From UBA7887 sp964408735 (GTDB taxonomy: Bacteria > Pseudomonadota > Alphaproteobacteria > UBA7887): DNA of 64,000 bases. The DNA lies in NCBI GenBank assembly GCA_964408735.1, contig CAYPAX010000002.1, positions 17,062 to 81,061 on the forward strand, given 5' to 3'. This document shows positions 8,700 to 16,555 of this stretch, piece by piece. The notes beneath the pieces were generated by a model. That model had not been told where the DNA came from. It saw nothing but the letters and a program-made list of their open reading frames with translations, and searched no databases. The position numbers and the translations under genes were made by a program. The stretch's first letter is position 1. Each line of letters begins with the position of its first letter.

Positions 8700-9647
8700 T
8701 CAGTCGTCCAGGCCCTCGAACAATACCGTAGACAGATAGCGCTCGGCGAAGGAGGGAATGATCACCACCATCAGCTTGCCCGCCATGTCGTCGCGGCTGC
8801 CGACGCGGACGGCGGCTTCCAAAGCGGCACCCGAGGAGATGCCGACGGGAAGGCCTTCGAGCGGCGCCAGCTTGCGTGCCATGGCGAAGGCCTCGTCGTT
8901 GCTCACCTGGACGATCTCGTCGATGACGTCGGTGTCGAGAATGTCGGGCACGAAGCCGGCGCCGATGCCCTGAATCTTGTGCGGCCCGGGCGAGCCGCCG
9001 GACAGCACCGGGCTGTCGACAGGCTCGACGGCGATCATCTGCACGGACGGCTTGCGCTCCTTGAGCACCTGGCCGCAGCCCGTGATGGTGCCACCGGTGC
9101 CGATGCCGCTGACCACCGCATCGACCGCGCCGCCGGTGTCGCGCCAGATCTCCTCTGCCGTTGTCTTGCGGTGGATCTCCGGATTGGCCGGGTTCTGGAA
9201 CTGTTGCGGCATCACCGAGCCGGGGATTTCTTCCAGCAACTCGGTGGCGCGGGCGATGGCGCCGTTCATGCCTTTCGGACCCTCGGTCAGCACGATCTCG
9301 GCGCCGAGGAAACGCAGCATGCGGCGGCGCTCGATCGACATGGTCTCAGGCATGGTGAGGATCAGTCGGTAGCCCTTGGCGGCGGCGACGAAGGCGAGCG
9401 CGATGCCGGTATTGCCCGAGGTCGGCTCGACCAGGGTATGGCCCGGCTTGATTTGTCCCGACGCTTCCATGGCCTCGATCATCGAGACGCCGATGCGGTC
9501 CTTGACGCTGGCCAGCGGGTTGAAGAATTCGAGCTTGCCGACAAGGTCGGCCTTGCAGCCGGTCGCCTCGCGCAGCCGGGAAAGGCGCACCAGCGGGGTG
9601 TTGCCGATGGTCCCGGTAATGTCGTCGTGAATTCTCGCATCCGTCAT
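8700..9647 (-). CDS. cysK: Cysteine synthase A (O-acetylserine sulfhydrylase)
   Basis: A 315-residue PLP enzyme making cysteine from O-acetylserine and sulfide. Key features are GNTPLVRL, the PLP lysine in NPLASVKDR (about residue 47), the substrate loop PTSGNTGIALA, and the phosphate-binding SGIGTGGTITG. An upstream in-frame start would add 33 low-complexity residues. ATG9647 has AAGGAG about ten bases upstream and matches the usual family length. It sits 17 bases after dut and 2 bases before moeB, so it is probably co-transcribed with both. Confidence 0.95.
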   Translation of the reverse strand: MTDARIHDDITGTIGNTPLVRLSRLREATGCKADLVGKLEFFNPLASVKDRIGVSMIEAMEASGQIKPGHTLVEPTSGNTGIALAFVAAAKGYRLILTMPETMSIERRRMLRFLGAEIVLTEGPKGMNGAIARATELLEEIPGSVMPQQFQNPANPEIHRKTTAEEIWRDTGGAVDAVVSGIGTGGTITGCGQVLKERKPSVQMIAVEPVDSPVLSGGSPGPHKIQGIGAGFVPDILDTDVIDEIVQVSNDEAFAMARKLAPLEGLPVGISSGAALEAAVRVGSRDDMAGKLMVVIIPSFAERYLSTVLFEGLDD

Positions 9648-9664
9648 CGTGTTGTGACTCCTTG

Positions 9665-10123
9665 TTATGTCGATTTGCCTTGGCCCGTCGACCCGAAACC
9701 GCCTTCTCCCCGTGCGGTCTCGGGCAGGGCTTCGACCTCCTGCCATTCCAGTCGCGACACCGGCGCCACCACCAATTGGGCGATACGCATGCCGCGGCTG
9801 ATCGTTACCGGCTCGCTGCCGAGGTTGATCAGGATGACGCCGACCTCGCCGCGATAGTCCGCGTCGATGGTGCCCGGCGTATTGACCACGCTCAGTCCGT
9901 GGCGCAAGGCCAGACCCGAGCGCGGGCGGACCTGCGCCTCGTAACCGTCTTCGAGCGCGATGGCGAGGCCCGTCGGTACCAGCGCGCGCTGCCCCTGTTT
10001 CAGCACCAGGTCGGCGTCTATCGCGGCGGGCAGGTCGACACCGGCGCTTTGTGCGCTTTCATAGGCTGGCAGGGCACCATCCAAGGCATGGGGCAGGCGG
10101 CGTACCGCCACGGCCACGCTCAT
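9665..10123 (-). CDS. dut: dUTP diphosphatase
   Basis: A 152-residue trimeric dUTPase that hydrolyses dUTP to dUMP and pyrophosphate, keeping uracil out of DNA and feeding dTMP synthesis. All five family motifs are visible: AGVDLPAA, RPRSGLA, GTIDADYRGE with its catalytic Asp, RIAQLVV, and the C-terminal lid GEGGFGSTG. The start codon overlaps the coaBC stop in an ATGA arrangement, indicating translational coupling. The coaBC-dut pair is conserved in many proteobacteria. Confidence 0.97.
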   Translation of the reverse strand: MSVAVAVRRLPHALDGALPAYESAQSAGVDLPAAIDADLVLKQGQRALVPTGLAIALEDGYEAQVRPRSGLALRHGLSVVNTPGTIDADYRGEVGVILINLGSEPVTISRGMRIAQLVVAPVSRLEWQEVEALPETARGEGGFGSTGQGKST

Positions 10124-11334
10124 ACGGCGATGCCCTTCTCGGCGATGGTCGCGGCGATGCGCTCGGCGAGCTTCGCCGCCACCGCCGCCTTGCTGGCCTT
10201 GGGCCAGGTCTCGACGCCGTCGCCGTCGATCACGTGCACCGTGTTCTCGCCGCCGCCGAAGACGCCATTTTCCGCTGAGACATCGTTGGCGACGATCCAG
10301 TCGCAGCCCTTGGCGAGGCGCTTGGCGGTGGCGTTTTCGACGACCTTCTCGGTCTCGGCGGCGAAGCCCACGACTAGCGTCGGGCGGCCCTTGGCGAGCC
10401 CGGCGAGGGTGGCGAGGATGTCGGGATTGGCCACCATGTCGAGGCTGCGCTCGGCCGTCTTGCCGCGCTTAACTTTCTGATTGGCCTGGCTGGCGGCGCG
10501 CCAGTCGGCGACCGCTGCGGCACAGACAGCGACATCCGCCGGCAAGGCGGCGCGGCAGGCGGCCAGCATCTGCTCCGCCGTCTCCACCCGCACCACCGTG
10601 GCGCCGGCGGGGTCGGGCAGCGCGGTCGGACCGCTGACTAAGGTCACGTCTGCGCCGAGCGCACCGAGCGCGCCGGCGATGGCATAGCCTTGCTTGCCCG
10701 ACGAGCGATTGGCGATATAGCGCACCGGGTCGATGGGCTCGTGGGTCGGCCCGCCGGTGACCAGCGCCCGCACCGCGCGCAAGGGCCCGGCAGCGCCAAA
10801 CCGGCTCTCGATCGCGGCGACGATGGCAGCGGGCTCGGCCATGCGGCCCTCGCCAACCTCACCACAGGCGAGATCGCCGGGCTCCGGGCCGATATAGGCA
10901 ATGCCGTCGGCCGCCAAGGTTGCCGCATTGCGCTGTGTCGCCGCGTGCTGCCACATCATGGTGTTCATGGCCGGCGCGATCAGCACCGGCTTGTCGGTCG
11001 CCAGCAGCACCGTGCTGGCGAGATCGTCCGCCAGGCCTGCCGCCATCTTGGCCATCAGGTCGGCGCTGGCCGGCGCCACCACCACCAGGTCCGCTTCCCG
11101 CGACAGGCGGATGTGGCCCATCTCGGCTTCGTCGTTAAGCGAGAACAGATCCTCATACACGGGCTCGCCGCTGAGCGCCGACATCGACAGCGGTGTGACG
11201 AACTGGCTTCCGCCGCGCGTCAGCACGCAGCGCACTGCCGCGCCGCGGTCTCGCAGGCGACGGATCAGCTCGAGGCTCTTATAGGCCGCGATACCGCCCG
11301 AGACGATGAGAAGAATGCGTTTTCCGTCAAGCAT
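10120..11334 (-). CDS. coaBC: Bifunctional phosphopantothenoylcysteine decarboxylase / phosphopantothenate-cysteine ligase
   Basis: A 404-residue fusion for coenzyme A synthesis. The N-terminal CoaC flavoprotein half has GGIAAYKSLELIRRL, the substrate segment APAMNTMMW and GDLACGEVGEGRM with its active-site Cys. The C-terminal CoaB ligase half starts at about 183 with RALVTGGPTHEPIDPVRYI and carries the NRSSGKQGYAIA dimer/substrate motif. The length and order match the standard Dfp protein. It lies 66 bases downstream of ubiB and overlaps dut by 4 bases. Confidence 0.96.
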   Translation of the reverse strand: MLDGKRILLIVSGGIAAYKSLELIRRLRDRGAAVRCVLTRGGSQFVTPLSMSALSGEPVYEDLFSLNDEAEMGHIRLSREADLVVVAPASADLMAKMAAGLADDLASTVLLATDKPVLIAPAMNTMMWQHAATQRNAATLAADGIAYIGPEPGDLACGEVGEGRMAEPAAIVAAIESRFGAAGPLRAVRALVTGGPTHEPIDPVRYIANRSSGKQGYAIAGALGALGADVTLVSGPTALPDPAGATVVRVETAEQMLAACRAALPADVAVCAAAVADWRAASQANQKVKRGKTAERSLDMVANPDILATLAGLAKGRPTLVVGFAAETEKVVENATAKRLAKGCDWIVANDVSAENGVFGGGENTVHVIDGDGVETWPKASKAAVAAKLAERIAATIAEKGIAV

Positions 11335-11400
11335 TTGCCATGTTCCTGCCGGAGGCGAATACGCTAGTGCATTCCGGCAATCAAGGAAACCTTCACGCGC

Positions 11401-12909
11401 TCACGACAGCGTTAACACCACGGCCATGAGAACAGCGCCGGTGCCGAACGCCAACAATAGTGGCCAGGTCGAGGTGCGTCGCCGGGCCGCCCGCTCGTCC
11501 CAGGCCGCCAGCCTGTCGAGCGCTTCCTCCGCCCGCTGGGCCAGGCCCGGCAGGCGCTGGACGAAGCCGACGGCGCTCTCGGCACCTGCCTTGGCCCGCG
11601 CACCGGGGCCGAGATGGCTCGCCATCCAGGCCTCCGTCAGGGGGCGTGCCAGCTCCCACATATTGGCTTGCGGGTAAAGTTCTCTGCCCACGCCTTCGGC
11701 CACCACCATCACCTTCTGCAGAAGCAGCAGATGCGGTTGGGTGCGCATGCCGAAAGTCTCGGTGACCTGGAAAAGCTGGCCGAGCAGGCGGCCCAGCGAA
11801 ATCTCCGCCGTCGGCAGACCCAGGATAGGCTCGCCGATAGAGCGGATGGCCTGGGTGAAAGCGCCGCGATCCTTGTCCGCCGGCACATAGCCGGCGCGGA
11901 AATGGACCTCCGCGACGGCCGCGTAATCGCCATTCAGGAAGCCCATCAGCATTTCCGCCAGATAACGCCGGGTGGCATCGTCCAGCCGCCCCATGATGCC
12001 GAAATCCACGGCCCATATATTGCCGTCCCCGGCGACGAACAGATTGCCCTGGTGGGGATCGCCGTGGAAGAAGCCGTCGCGGAAGACCTGATTGAAGGTG
12101 GCGCGGGCGGCTTTCTCCAGCACGGCAAGCGGATCGTGCCCGGCCTCGATCAGGGCCTCGCGGCGATCGACCGGGGTGCCGTGCACGCGGGCGCTGGTCA
12201 GCACGCGGCGCGCCGTGCGCGGCCAATCGATGGCGGGAATGTTGAAGCTGTCGTCCTCGTTAAAGCTCGCCGCCATTTCCGAGGCGGCGGCGCCTTCGAG
12301 GCGCAGATCCATCTCGATCGCCACCATGTCGGCGACCGTGCGCACCGATTCGACCGGGCGCAATCGCCGCAGGCGCGGCTGCGTGCGCTCGATCAGCTCC
12401 GCCAGCCAGAACAGCAGGTCGAGGTCGCGCTGGAAGGCTCTTTCGATGCCGGGGCGCAGGATCTTCACCGCCACCTCGCGGCTGTCGCTGGTGGTGGCGA
12501 AATGCACCTGGGCGATGGATGCCGCCGCCACCGCCCTATCGTCGAACTCGGCAAACAGCTCTTCGACCGGCTGGCCAAGCTCATCGATGAGCACCTGGCG
12601 TGCCTCAGCCGCCGGGAAGGGCGGCAACCTGTCGCGCAGCATGGCGAGATCCTCGGCCACCTCGGCGCCGATCAGATCGGCGCGGGTCGACATGGCCTGG
12701 CCGAGCTTGATGAAGCCCGGACCCAGCGCCACCGCCGCATCGGCGAGCCTTTGCCCGAGCCGTCTGCCATCCGCCTTGGGCCGGACCAACCAGCGCAAGG
12801 GTCGCACCAGCCACGGCGCGGTATCAGCCAGCGGCTCCAGCGCATCGTGGCGCGCCAGCACCCGTGCGATGACAACAAGCCGCCAAAGATTTCGTGGGGT
12901 CCGAAACAT
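11401..12909 (-). CDS. ubiB: UbiB, ABC1/ADCK-family protein for ubiquinone biosynthesis
   Basis: A 502-residue atypical-kinase-fold protein required for ubiquinone synthesis, probably an ATPase that helps extract membrane-bound intermediates rather than a hydroxylase. It shows the family-specific KxGQ region GFIKLGQAMSTRADLI (about 65-80), the AAAS substitution of the P-loop (AVAAASIAQVHFA), the catalytic-loop segment FFHGDPHQGN, and AVDFGIMGRL as the DFG equivalent. A C-terminal hydrophobic helix (LLLAFGTGAVLMAVVLTL) anchors it to the inner membrane. It follows ubiE by 6 bases, the conserved alphaproteobacterial order. Confidence 0.96.
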   Translation of the reverse strand: MFRTPRNLWRLVVIARVLARHDALEPLADTAPWLVRPLRWLVRPKADGRRLGQRLADAAVALGPGFIKLGQAMSTRADLIGAEVAEDLAMLRDRLPPFPAAEARQVLIDELGQPVEELFAEFDDRAVAAASIAQVHFATTSDSREVAVKILRPGIERAFQRDLDLLFWLAELIERTQPRLRRLRPVESVRTVADMVAIEMDLRLEGAAASEMAASFNEDDSFNIPAIDWPRTARRVLTSARVHGTPVDRREALIEAGHDPLAVLEKAARATFNQVFRDGFFHGDPHQGNLFVAGDGNIWAVDFGIMGRLDDATRRYLAEMLMGFLNGDYAAVAEVHFRAGYVPADKDRGAFTQAIRSIGEPILGLPTAEISLGRLLGQLFQVTETFGMRTQPHLLLLQKVMVVAEGVGRELYPQANMWELARPLTEAWMASHLGPGARAKAGAESAVGFVQRLPGLAQRAEEALDRLAAWDERAARRRTSTWPLLLAFGTGAVLMAVVLTLS

Positions 12910-12915
12910 CTTTGC

Positions 12916-13668
12916 TTAGACGCGCCAGGCGCTGTGCAGGGCGACAATGCCGCCGCTCAGCTTGCGGGCGCGGATGCCGGCAAAGCCCGCTTCCGCCATC
13001 ATTGCCGACAGCGCGTCCGGGGCAGGGAAGCGGCGAATACTCTCGACGAGGTAGGTGTAGGAGCCCTGGTCGGCGGCTACGATCTTGCCCAGCGCCGGGA
13101 TGACACGGTCCGAGAAGGCGTCGTAGAGCGGTGCCAGCGGTGCCGCCACCTCAGGCGAGAATTCGAGGCAGAGGAAGCGCCCGCCCGGGCGCAGCACGCG
13201 GGCGATCTCCGCCAGGCCCGGCTCGATCTTGGCGAAGTTGCGCAGGCCGAAGGCGATGGTGCAGGCGTCGAAACGGCGATCTGGAAACGGCAAGGCGTCG
13301 CCGCTGCCGCAGACCCAGCGCGGGGCATCGATGCGGCCCTGGTCCCAGGCGCGCCGCCGGCCCTCGACGAGCATGGCCGGAGTCAGGTCGCATACTGTGA
13401 CGTCAACGGCGTGGCGGTCGAGGATGCGCGCCGCGATGTCGCCGGTGCCGCCCGCCAGGTCGAGGATTCGCGCCCCCGCCTTGGGCTCGAGCGCCGCCAC
13501 CATGGCGCGCTTCCACAAGCGCTGCACGCCGCCGCTCATGAGGTCGTTCATGAGGTCGTAACGGGACGCCACGCTGTCGAAAACACCCGCCACGAGCGTC
13601 GCCTTCTCGGCCGGATCGACGTCGCGAAGCCCGAACGGAACGGTCTTTGTCGTGTGGTCTGTCGCCAT
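12916..13668 (-). CDS. ubiE: Ubiquinone/menaquinone C-methyltransferase UbiE
   Basis: A 250-residue class I SAM-dependent methyltransferase that C-methylates the quinone ring. It shows VFDSVASRYDLMNDLMS at the N-terminus, the SAM motif ILDLAGGTGDIA, and the family signature CTIAFGLRNF, followed by EIARVLRPGGRFLCLEFS. ATG13668 (MATDHTTK) is favoured over the start four codons upstream by comparison with family N-termini. It is the first gene of the ubiE-ubiB-coaBC-dut-cysK-moeB-dsrE run and is divergent from mutM, with about 45 bases shared by both promoters. Confidence 0.96.
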   Translation of the reverse strand: MATDHTTKTVPFGLRDVDPAEKATLVAGVFDSVASRYDLMNDLMSGGVQRLWKRAMVAALEPKAGARILDLAGGTGDIAARILDRHAVDVTVCDLTPAMLVEGRRRAWDQGRIDAPRWVCGSGDALPFPDRRFDACTIAFGLRNFAKIEPGLAEIARVLRPGGRFLCLEFSPEVAAPLAPLYDAFSDRVIPALGKIVAADQGSYTYLVESIRRFPAPDALSAMMAEAGFAGIRARKLSGGIVALHSAWRV

Positions 13669-13713
13669 GCGCCGAACCATAGCCTAGCGCCATGGGCCGC
13701 GCTACAGTCGCCC

Positions 13714-14544
13714 ATGCCCGAGCTTCCCGAAGTCGAGACCGTCCGCCGTGGCCTGGCACCCAAGCTCGAAGGCCATCGCATAGCGCGCATCACGGTGCGG
13801 CGCGGCGATTTGCGCTTTCCCTTGCCGGCGGATTTCGCAACCCGCCTCGAAGGGCGCTGTGTCGAGACCATCGGCAGGCGCGGCAAATATCTGCTTTTCG
13901 CGCTCGACGACGGCCAGGTCGTGATCGGCCATCTCGGCATGTCCGGGCGCCTCTTCGCTCGGCCCGAGGCCGGCGCCGCACCCGAGAAGCACGACCACAT
14001 TCTCTTCGTCACCGACGACGGCGTTGAGATCGTCTTCAACGATGTGCGCCGATTCGGCCTCTTCGATCTCACGCAGGCCGCGGCGCTAGACGATCACCCC
14101 CTGTTGCGCGATATGGGCCCCGACCCCCTTGGCAACGACTTCTCCGGCCCTGTGCTTTCCGCGGCCCTCGCGGGCCGGCGTTCGCCCATCAAGGCCTTGC
14201 TGCTCGATCAGCACCTGGTCGCCGGCATCGGCAACATCTATGCCTGCGAGAGCCTGTACCGCGCCGGCATTTCGCCGAAACGCCTCGGCGCCAGCGTTGC
14301 CGGGGCCAGGGCCGAGCGTCTGGTGCCCGCCATCAAGGCCGTATTGGGCGATGCCATCGCGGCCGGCGGCTCGTCTCTGCGCGACTATGTCCAGGCCTCG
14401 GGCGAACTCGGCTACTTTCAGCATGCCTTTTCCGTCTATGGCCGCGAGGGCGAGCCTTGCGCCAGCGGCGCGCCCGGCCATTGTGTCAAGCGCATCGTGC
14501 AGGCGGGGCGCTCCACTTTCCTTTGTCCCAAATGCCAGCGCTGA
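13714..14544 (+). CDS. mutM: Formamidopyrimidine-DNA glycosylase (Fpg)
   Basis: A 276-residue bifunctional glycosylase/AP lyase removing 8-oxoguanine. The N-terminus is MPELPEVET, giving the catalytic Pro2 and Glu3 after Met removal. GRRGKYLLF holds the conserved Lys, FNDVRRFG the void-filling/DNA-contact residues, and AGIGNIYACESLY the helix-two-turn-helix. The C-terminal zinc finger is unusual: the first half reads CASGAPGHC (seven residues between the cysteines, with a His before the second), not the usual CxxC or CxxxxC; the second half CPKC and the RSTF loop are normal. The frame is open far upstream, but ATG13714 gives the obligatory MPELPE start. Confidence 0.96.
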   Translation: MPELPEVETVRRGLAPKLEGHRIARITVRRGDLRFPLPADFATRLEGRCVETIGRRGKYLLFALDDGQVVIGHLGMSGRLFARPEAGAAPEKHDHILFVTDDGVEIVFNDVRRFGLFDLTQAAALDDHPLLRDMGPDPLGNDFSGPVLSAALAGRRSPIKALLLDQHLVAGIGNIYACESLYRAGISPKRLGASVAGARAERLVPAIKAVLGDAIAAGGSSLRDYVQASGELGYFQHAFSVYGREGEPCASGAPGHCVKRIVQAGRSTFLCPKCQR

Positions 14545-14557
14545 GGTAGGTTGGGGC

Positions 14558-14920
14558 ATGGCACGCCTGCGCGAAATTCTGGCCGCCCTTTCGTTGCTGT
14601 TGGCCTTGCCGGCAGCGGCAGACGAGGCGGTGTTCGTCGCCGGCTTCGATGACCTGCCGCTGATGGCGGTGCTGAGCGAGCTCGGCGATGCGGGGGTGAT
14701 CTTCGATACGCCGCAGGGGCGAATCGTCGAGCGCTATGCCAGCGGCGCCACCGATGCGGCGGCGGTGTCCCGCTTCTACGGCGACACCCTGCCGGCGCTC
14801 GGCTGGCAGGCTTCCGGGCCGCTGCAATACGAGCGCGAGGGCGAACGCCTGACCATCACCATCTATCCCGCCGATTCGGCGCAACGCCTGACGGTGCGAT
14901 TTTCCCTCGCGCCAAGCTGA
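14558..14920 (+). CDS. Small secreted protein of unknown function
   Basis: A 120-residue protein with a signal peptide (MARLREILAALSLLLALPAAA). The mature part of about 98 residues has FDDLPLMAVL, a stretch GRIVERYASG, SRFYGDTLPALGWQ and a C-terminal beta-rich part ending in TVRFSLAPS. I do not assign a domain. The RFYxxTLPxLGW pattern resembles small envelope proteins found near mutM in related bacteria, but that is recollection, not a search. The gene starts 13 bases after mutM and ends 15 bases before the enoyl-CoA hydratase gene, so it is likely in the same transcript. Confidence 0.7.
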   Translation: MARLREILAALSLLLALPAAADEAVFVAGFDDLPLMAVLSELGDAGVIFDTPQGRIVERYASGATDAAAVSRFYGDTLPALGWQASGPLQYEREGERLTITIYPADSAQRLTVRFSLAPS

Positions 14921-14935
14921 GAACAAGGACCTAGC

Positions 14936-15709
14936 ATGGCTTATGAGAACATCGCCGTAGAGAGGCGCGGCAAGGTCGGCGTCGTCACGCTCGACCGCCC
15001 GAATGCGCTCAACGCGCTGAACAGCGCCCTGGTAGCCGAGCTGGGCCAGGCACTGGCCGAGTTCGATGCGGACGACGGCATCGGCGCCATCGTGCTGACC
15101 GGCTCGGAGAAGGCTTTCGCCGCCGGTGCCGACATCAAGGAGATGCAGTCGAAATCCTATATGGATGCCTATTTCGGCGATTTCATCGGATCCTGGGAGT
15201 GCCTGGCCGCGTGCCGCAAGCCGATCGTTGCGGCGGTAGCCGGCTTCGCGCTTGGCGGCGGCTGCGAGTTCGCCATGATGTGCGACATCGTCATCGCCGC
15301 CGACAATGCCCGCTTCGGTCAGCCCGAGATCAAGCTCGGCACCTTTCCCGGTGCCAGCGGCACCCAGCGCCTGCCGCGCGCTGTCGGCAAGGCCAAGGCC
15401 ATGGACCTGATTCTGACAGGCCGCATGATGGATGTGGAGGAGGCCGAGCGCGCCGGGCTGGTCAGCCGCATCGTGCCCCTTGGCGAGCTTATGAATACGG
15501 CCATGGACGTGGCCGAGACCATCGCCGCGATGTCGCTGCCCGTGGCGATGATGGCCAAGGAGGCGGTCAACCGGGCCTATGAGACGCCACTCAGCGAAGG
15601 TGTCATGTTCGAGCGCCGGCTGTTCTATTCCACCTTCGCGCTCGAGGATCAGAGCGAGGGCATGGCCGCCTTCGCCGAGAAGCGCAAGCCCGATTTCAAG
15701 AACCGCTGA
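14936..15709 (+). CDS. Enoyl-CoA hydratase
   Basis: A 257-residue crotonase-family enzyme hydrating trans-2-enoyl-CoA to 3-hydroxyacyl-CoA in beta-oxidation. Both acidic catalytic residues are present: the Glu in GGGCEFAMMCD and the Glu in FGQPEIKLGTFPG; the oxyanion-hole segment FAAGADIKEM is also intact. This makes it a bona fide hydratase, unlike the two crotonase paralogues at 55-56.7 kb. An enoyl-CoA hydratase gene just before rpsT-dnaA is a recurring arrangement in Rhodospirillales-type genomes. It is separated from rpsT by its own promoter. Confidence 0.95.
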   Translation: MAYENIAVERRGKVGVVTLDRPNALNALNSALVAELGQALAEFDADDGIGAIVLTGSEKAFAAGADIKEMQSKSYMDAYFGDFIGSWECLAACRKPIVAAVAGFALGGGCEFAMMCDIVIAADNARFGQPEIKLGTFPGASGTQRLPRAVGKAKAMDLILTGRMMDVEEAERAGLVSRIVPLGELMNTAMDVAETIAAMSLPVAMMAKEAVNRAYETPLSEGVMFERRLFYSTFALEDQSEGMAAFAEKRKPDFKNR

Positions 15710-15741
15710 TTCGGGCGCAGGCGATTCGCTCGGGGTGGCTG

Positions 15742-15770
15742 TTGACGCTCCCGATTCGCCCGGTTATAAC
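15742..15770 (+). promoter_or_regulatory. Sigma-70-type promoter of rpsT
   Basis: TTGACG at 15742-15747 and TATAAC at 15765-15770 are separated by 17 bases, close to the consensus housekeeping promoter. Transcription would start near 15777, giving a leader of about 50 bases before the rpsT ATG. There is no competing strong promoter in the gap. Confidence 0.75.
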
Positions 15771-15826
15771 CGCGCCCTTTCCTGCTGCGGACGGAGCGTC
15801 CGCGGGCAATTCCAGTCGGGTTGAGC

Positions 15827-16090
15827 ATGGCGCATCACAAATCGGCCAAGAAACGCATTCGCCGCAACGAGCGGCAGCGGCTCGTCAATCGAGCCCGCAT
15901 CGGCAGCATCCGCACGTCCGTCAGGACCGTCGAGGTGGCGATAGCCGGTGGCGACAAGGCGGCGGCGCAGGCTGCCTTCGTCCAGGCGCAGCCGCAATTG
16001 ATGCGTGGCGTCGTCAAGGGCGTGGTGCCGCGCAACGCCATGCGGCGCAAGCTGTCGCGCCTCAGCCGCCGCATCAAGGCGATGGCGTAG
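15827..16090 (+). CDS. rpsT: 30S ribosomal protein S20
   Basis: An 87-residue, strongly basic protein starting MAHHKSAKKRIRRNERQR, the S20 hallmark, and ending SRLSRRIKAMA. S20 binds 16S rRNA early in small-subunit assembly. A TTG at 15821 is in frame two codons upstream, but ATG15827 gives the canonical N-terminus. It is followed by a strong hairpin terminator, so it is monocistronic, and it lies immediately upstream of dnaA as in many Alphaproteobacteria. Confidence 0.97.
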   Translation: MAHHKSAKKRIRRNERQRLVNRARIGSIRTSVRTVEVAIAGGDKAAAQAAFVQAQPQLMRGVVKGVVPRNAMRRKLSRLSRRIKAMA

Positions 16091-16118
16091 GTCCTTCGAA
16101 GCACAGGTTATGTCGGCC

Positions 16119-16150
16119 ACGGCCGCGCTCGGGCGCGGCCGTTCTTGCAT
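16119..16150 (+). terminator. Rho-independent-type terminator of rpsT
   Basis: A perfect 10-bp GC-rich stem (ACGGCCGCGC at 16119-16128 with GCGCGGCCGT at 16133-16142) closes a TCGG loop and is followed by TCTTGC. The T-tract is weak, but stem strength and position after rpsT support termination. Confidence 0.7.
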
Positions 16151-16555
16151 CCGCAGCCCGAGGCGATTCGCGTTGCCGATGCGCACTCGTCCAAGAAAAA
16201 ATGCATGTCAAGGTTCCGATTCTGTTGCAGTCGGCGGCCTGCATCGGTAGTCTTTGATGGTGGTGCTGAGGTGGCTGCGGCCAAGTTGGGCAATAAGTAT
16301 TCGCATTTGGTAACCTAGAATAACGTTACAAAATAGGCGGATACGGTAAGTCTTGCCGAAATCTAGCTGGAATGATTGTGCGACGTTACTGTACGTCGTT
16401 GGGTGTGGTTGTTGTCGATAACGGCAGAATTGGCGGCTCAGGGGGGTCATGACCATTTCACCAGCAAGATTTGACTGCGGGTTCTCCACGATGTCCCAGT
16501 GTCGGCCCTCGCCGATGCTTGATTCGATACAGCGCTAGCGGGCGTCTTGGCGGTC
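16151..16555 (+). other. Long intergenic region upstream of dnaA (candidate control and possible origin region)
   Basis: About 400 bases without a supported gene, clearly more AT-rich than the surroundings between about 16250 and 16440. It contains a hairpin-capable CGACGT(6)ACGTCG at 16381-16398 and one sequence at 16413-16421 (TGTCGATAA) that differs by one base from the inverse DnaA box TGTGGATAA. I see no cluster of good DnaA boxes, no tRNA and no strong sigma-70 promoter, although TTGGTA/AAAATA near 16304-16332 has 17-base spacing. It must contain the dnaA promoter. A role as oriC is possible, but in this class oriC can lie elsewhere. Confidence 0.4.

Noticed and set aside
11614..14544. 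Open frame of 976 codons on the plus strand
   Set aside because: Only the last 277 codons (mutM from 13714) are real; the rest is antisense to ubiB and ubiE, kept open by high GC, and has no recognisable protein.
16413..16421. Calling a replication origin upstream of dnaA
   Set aside because: One mismatched DnaA box is not enough; kept only as a candidate region.
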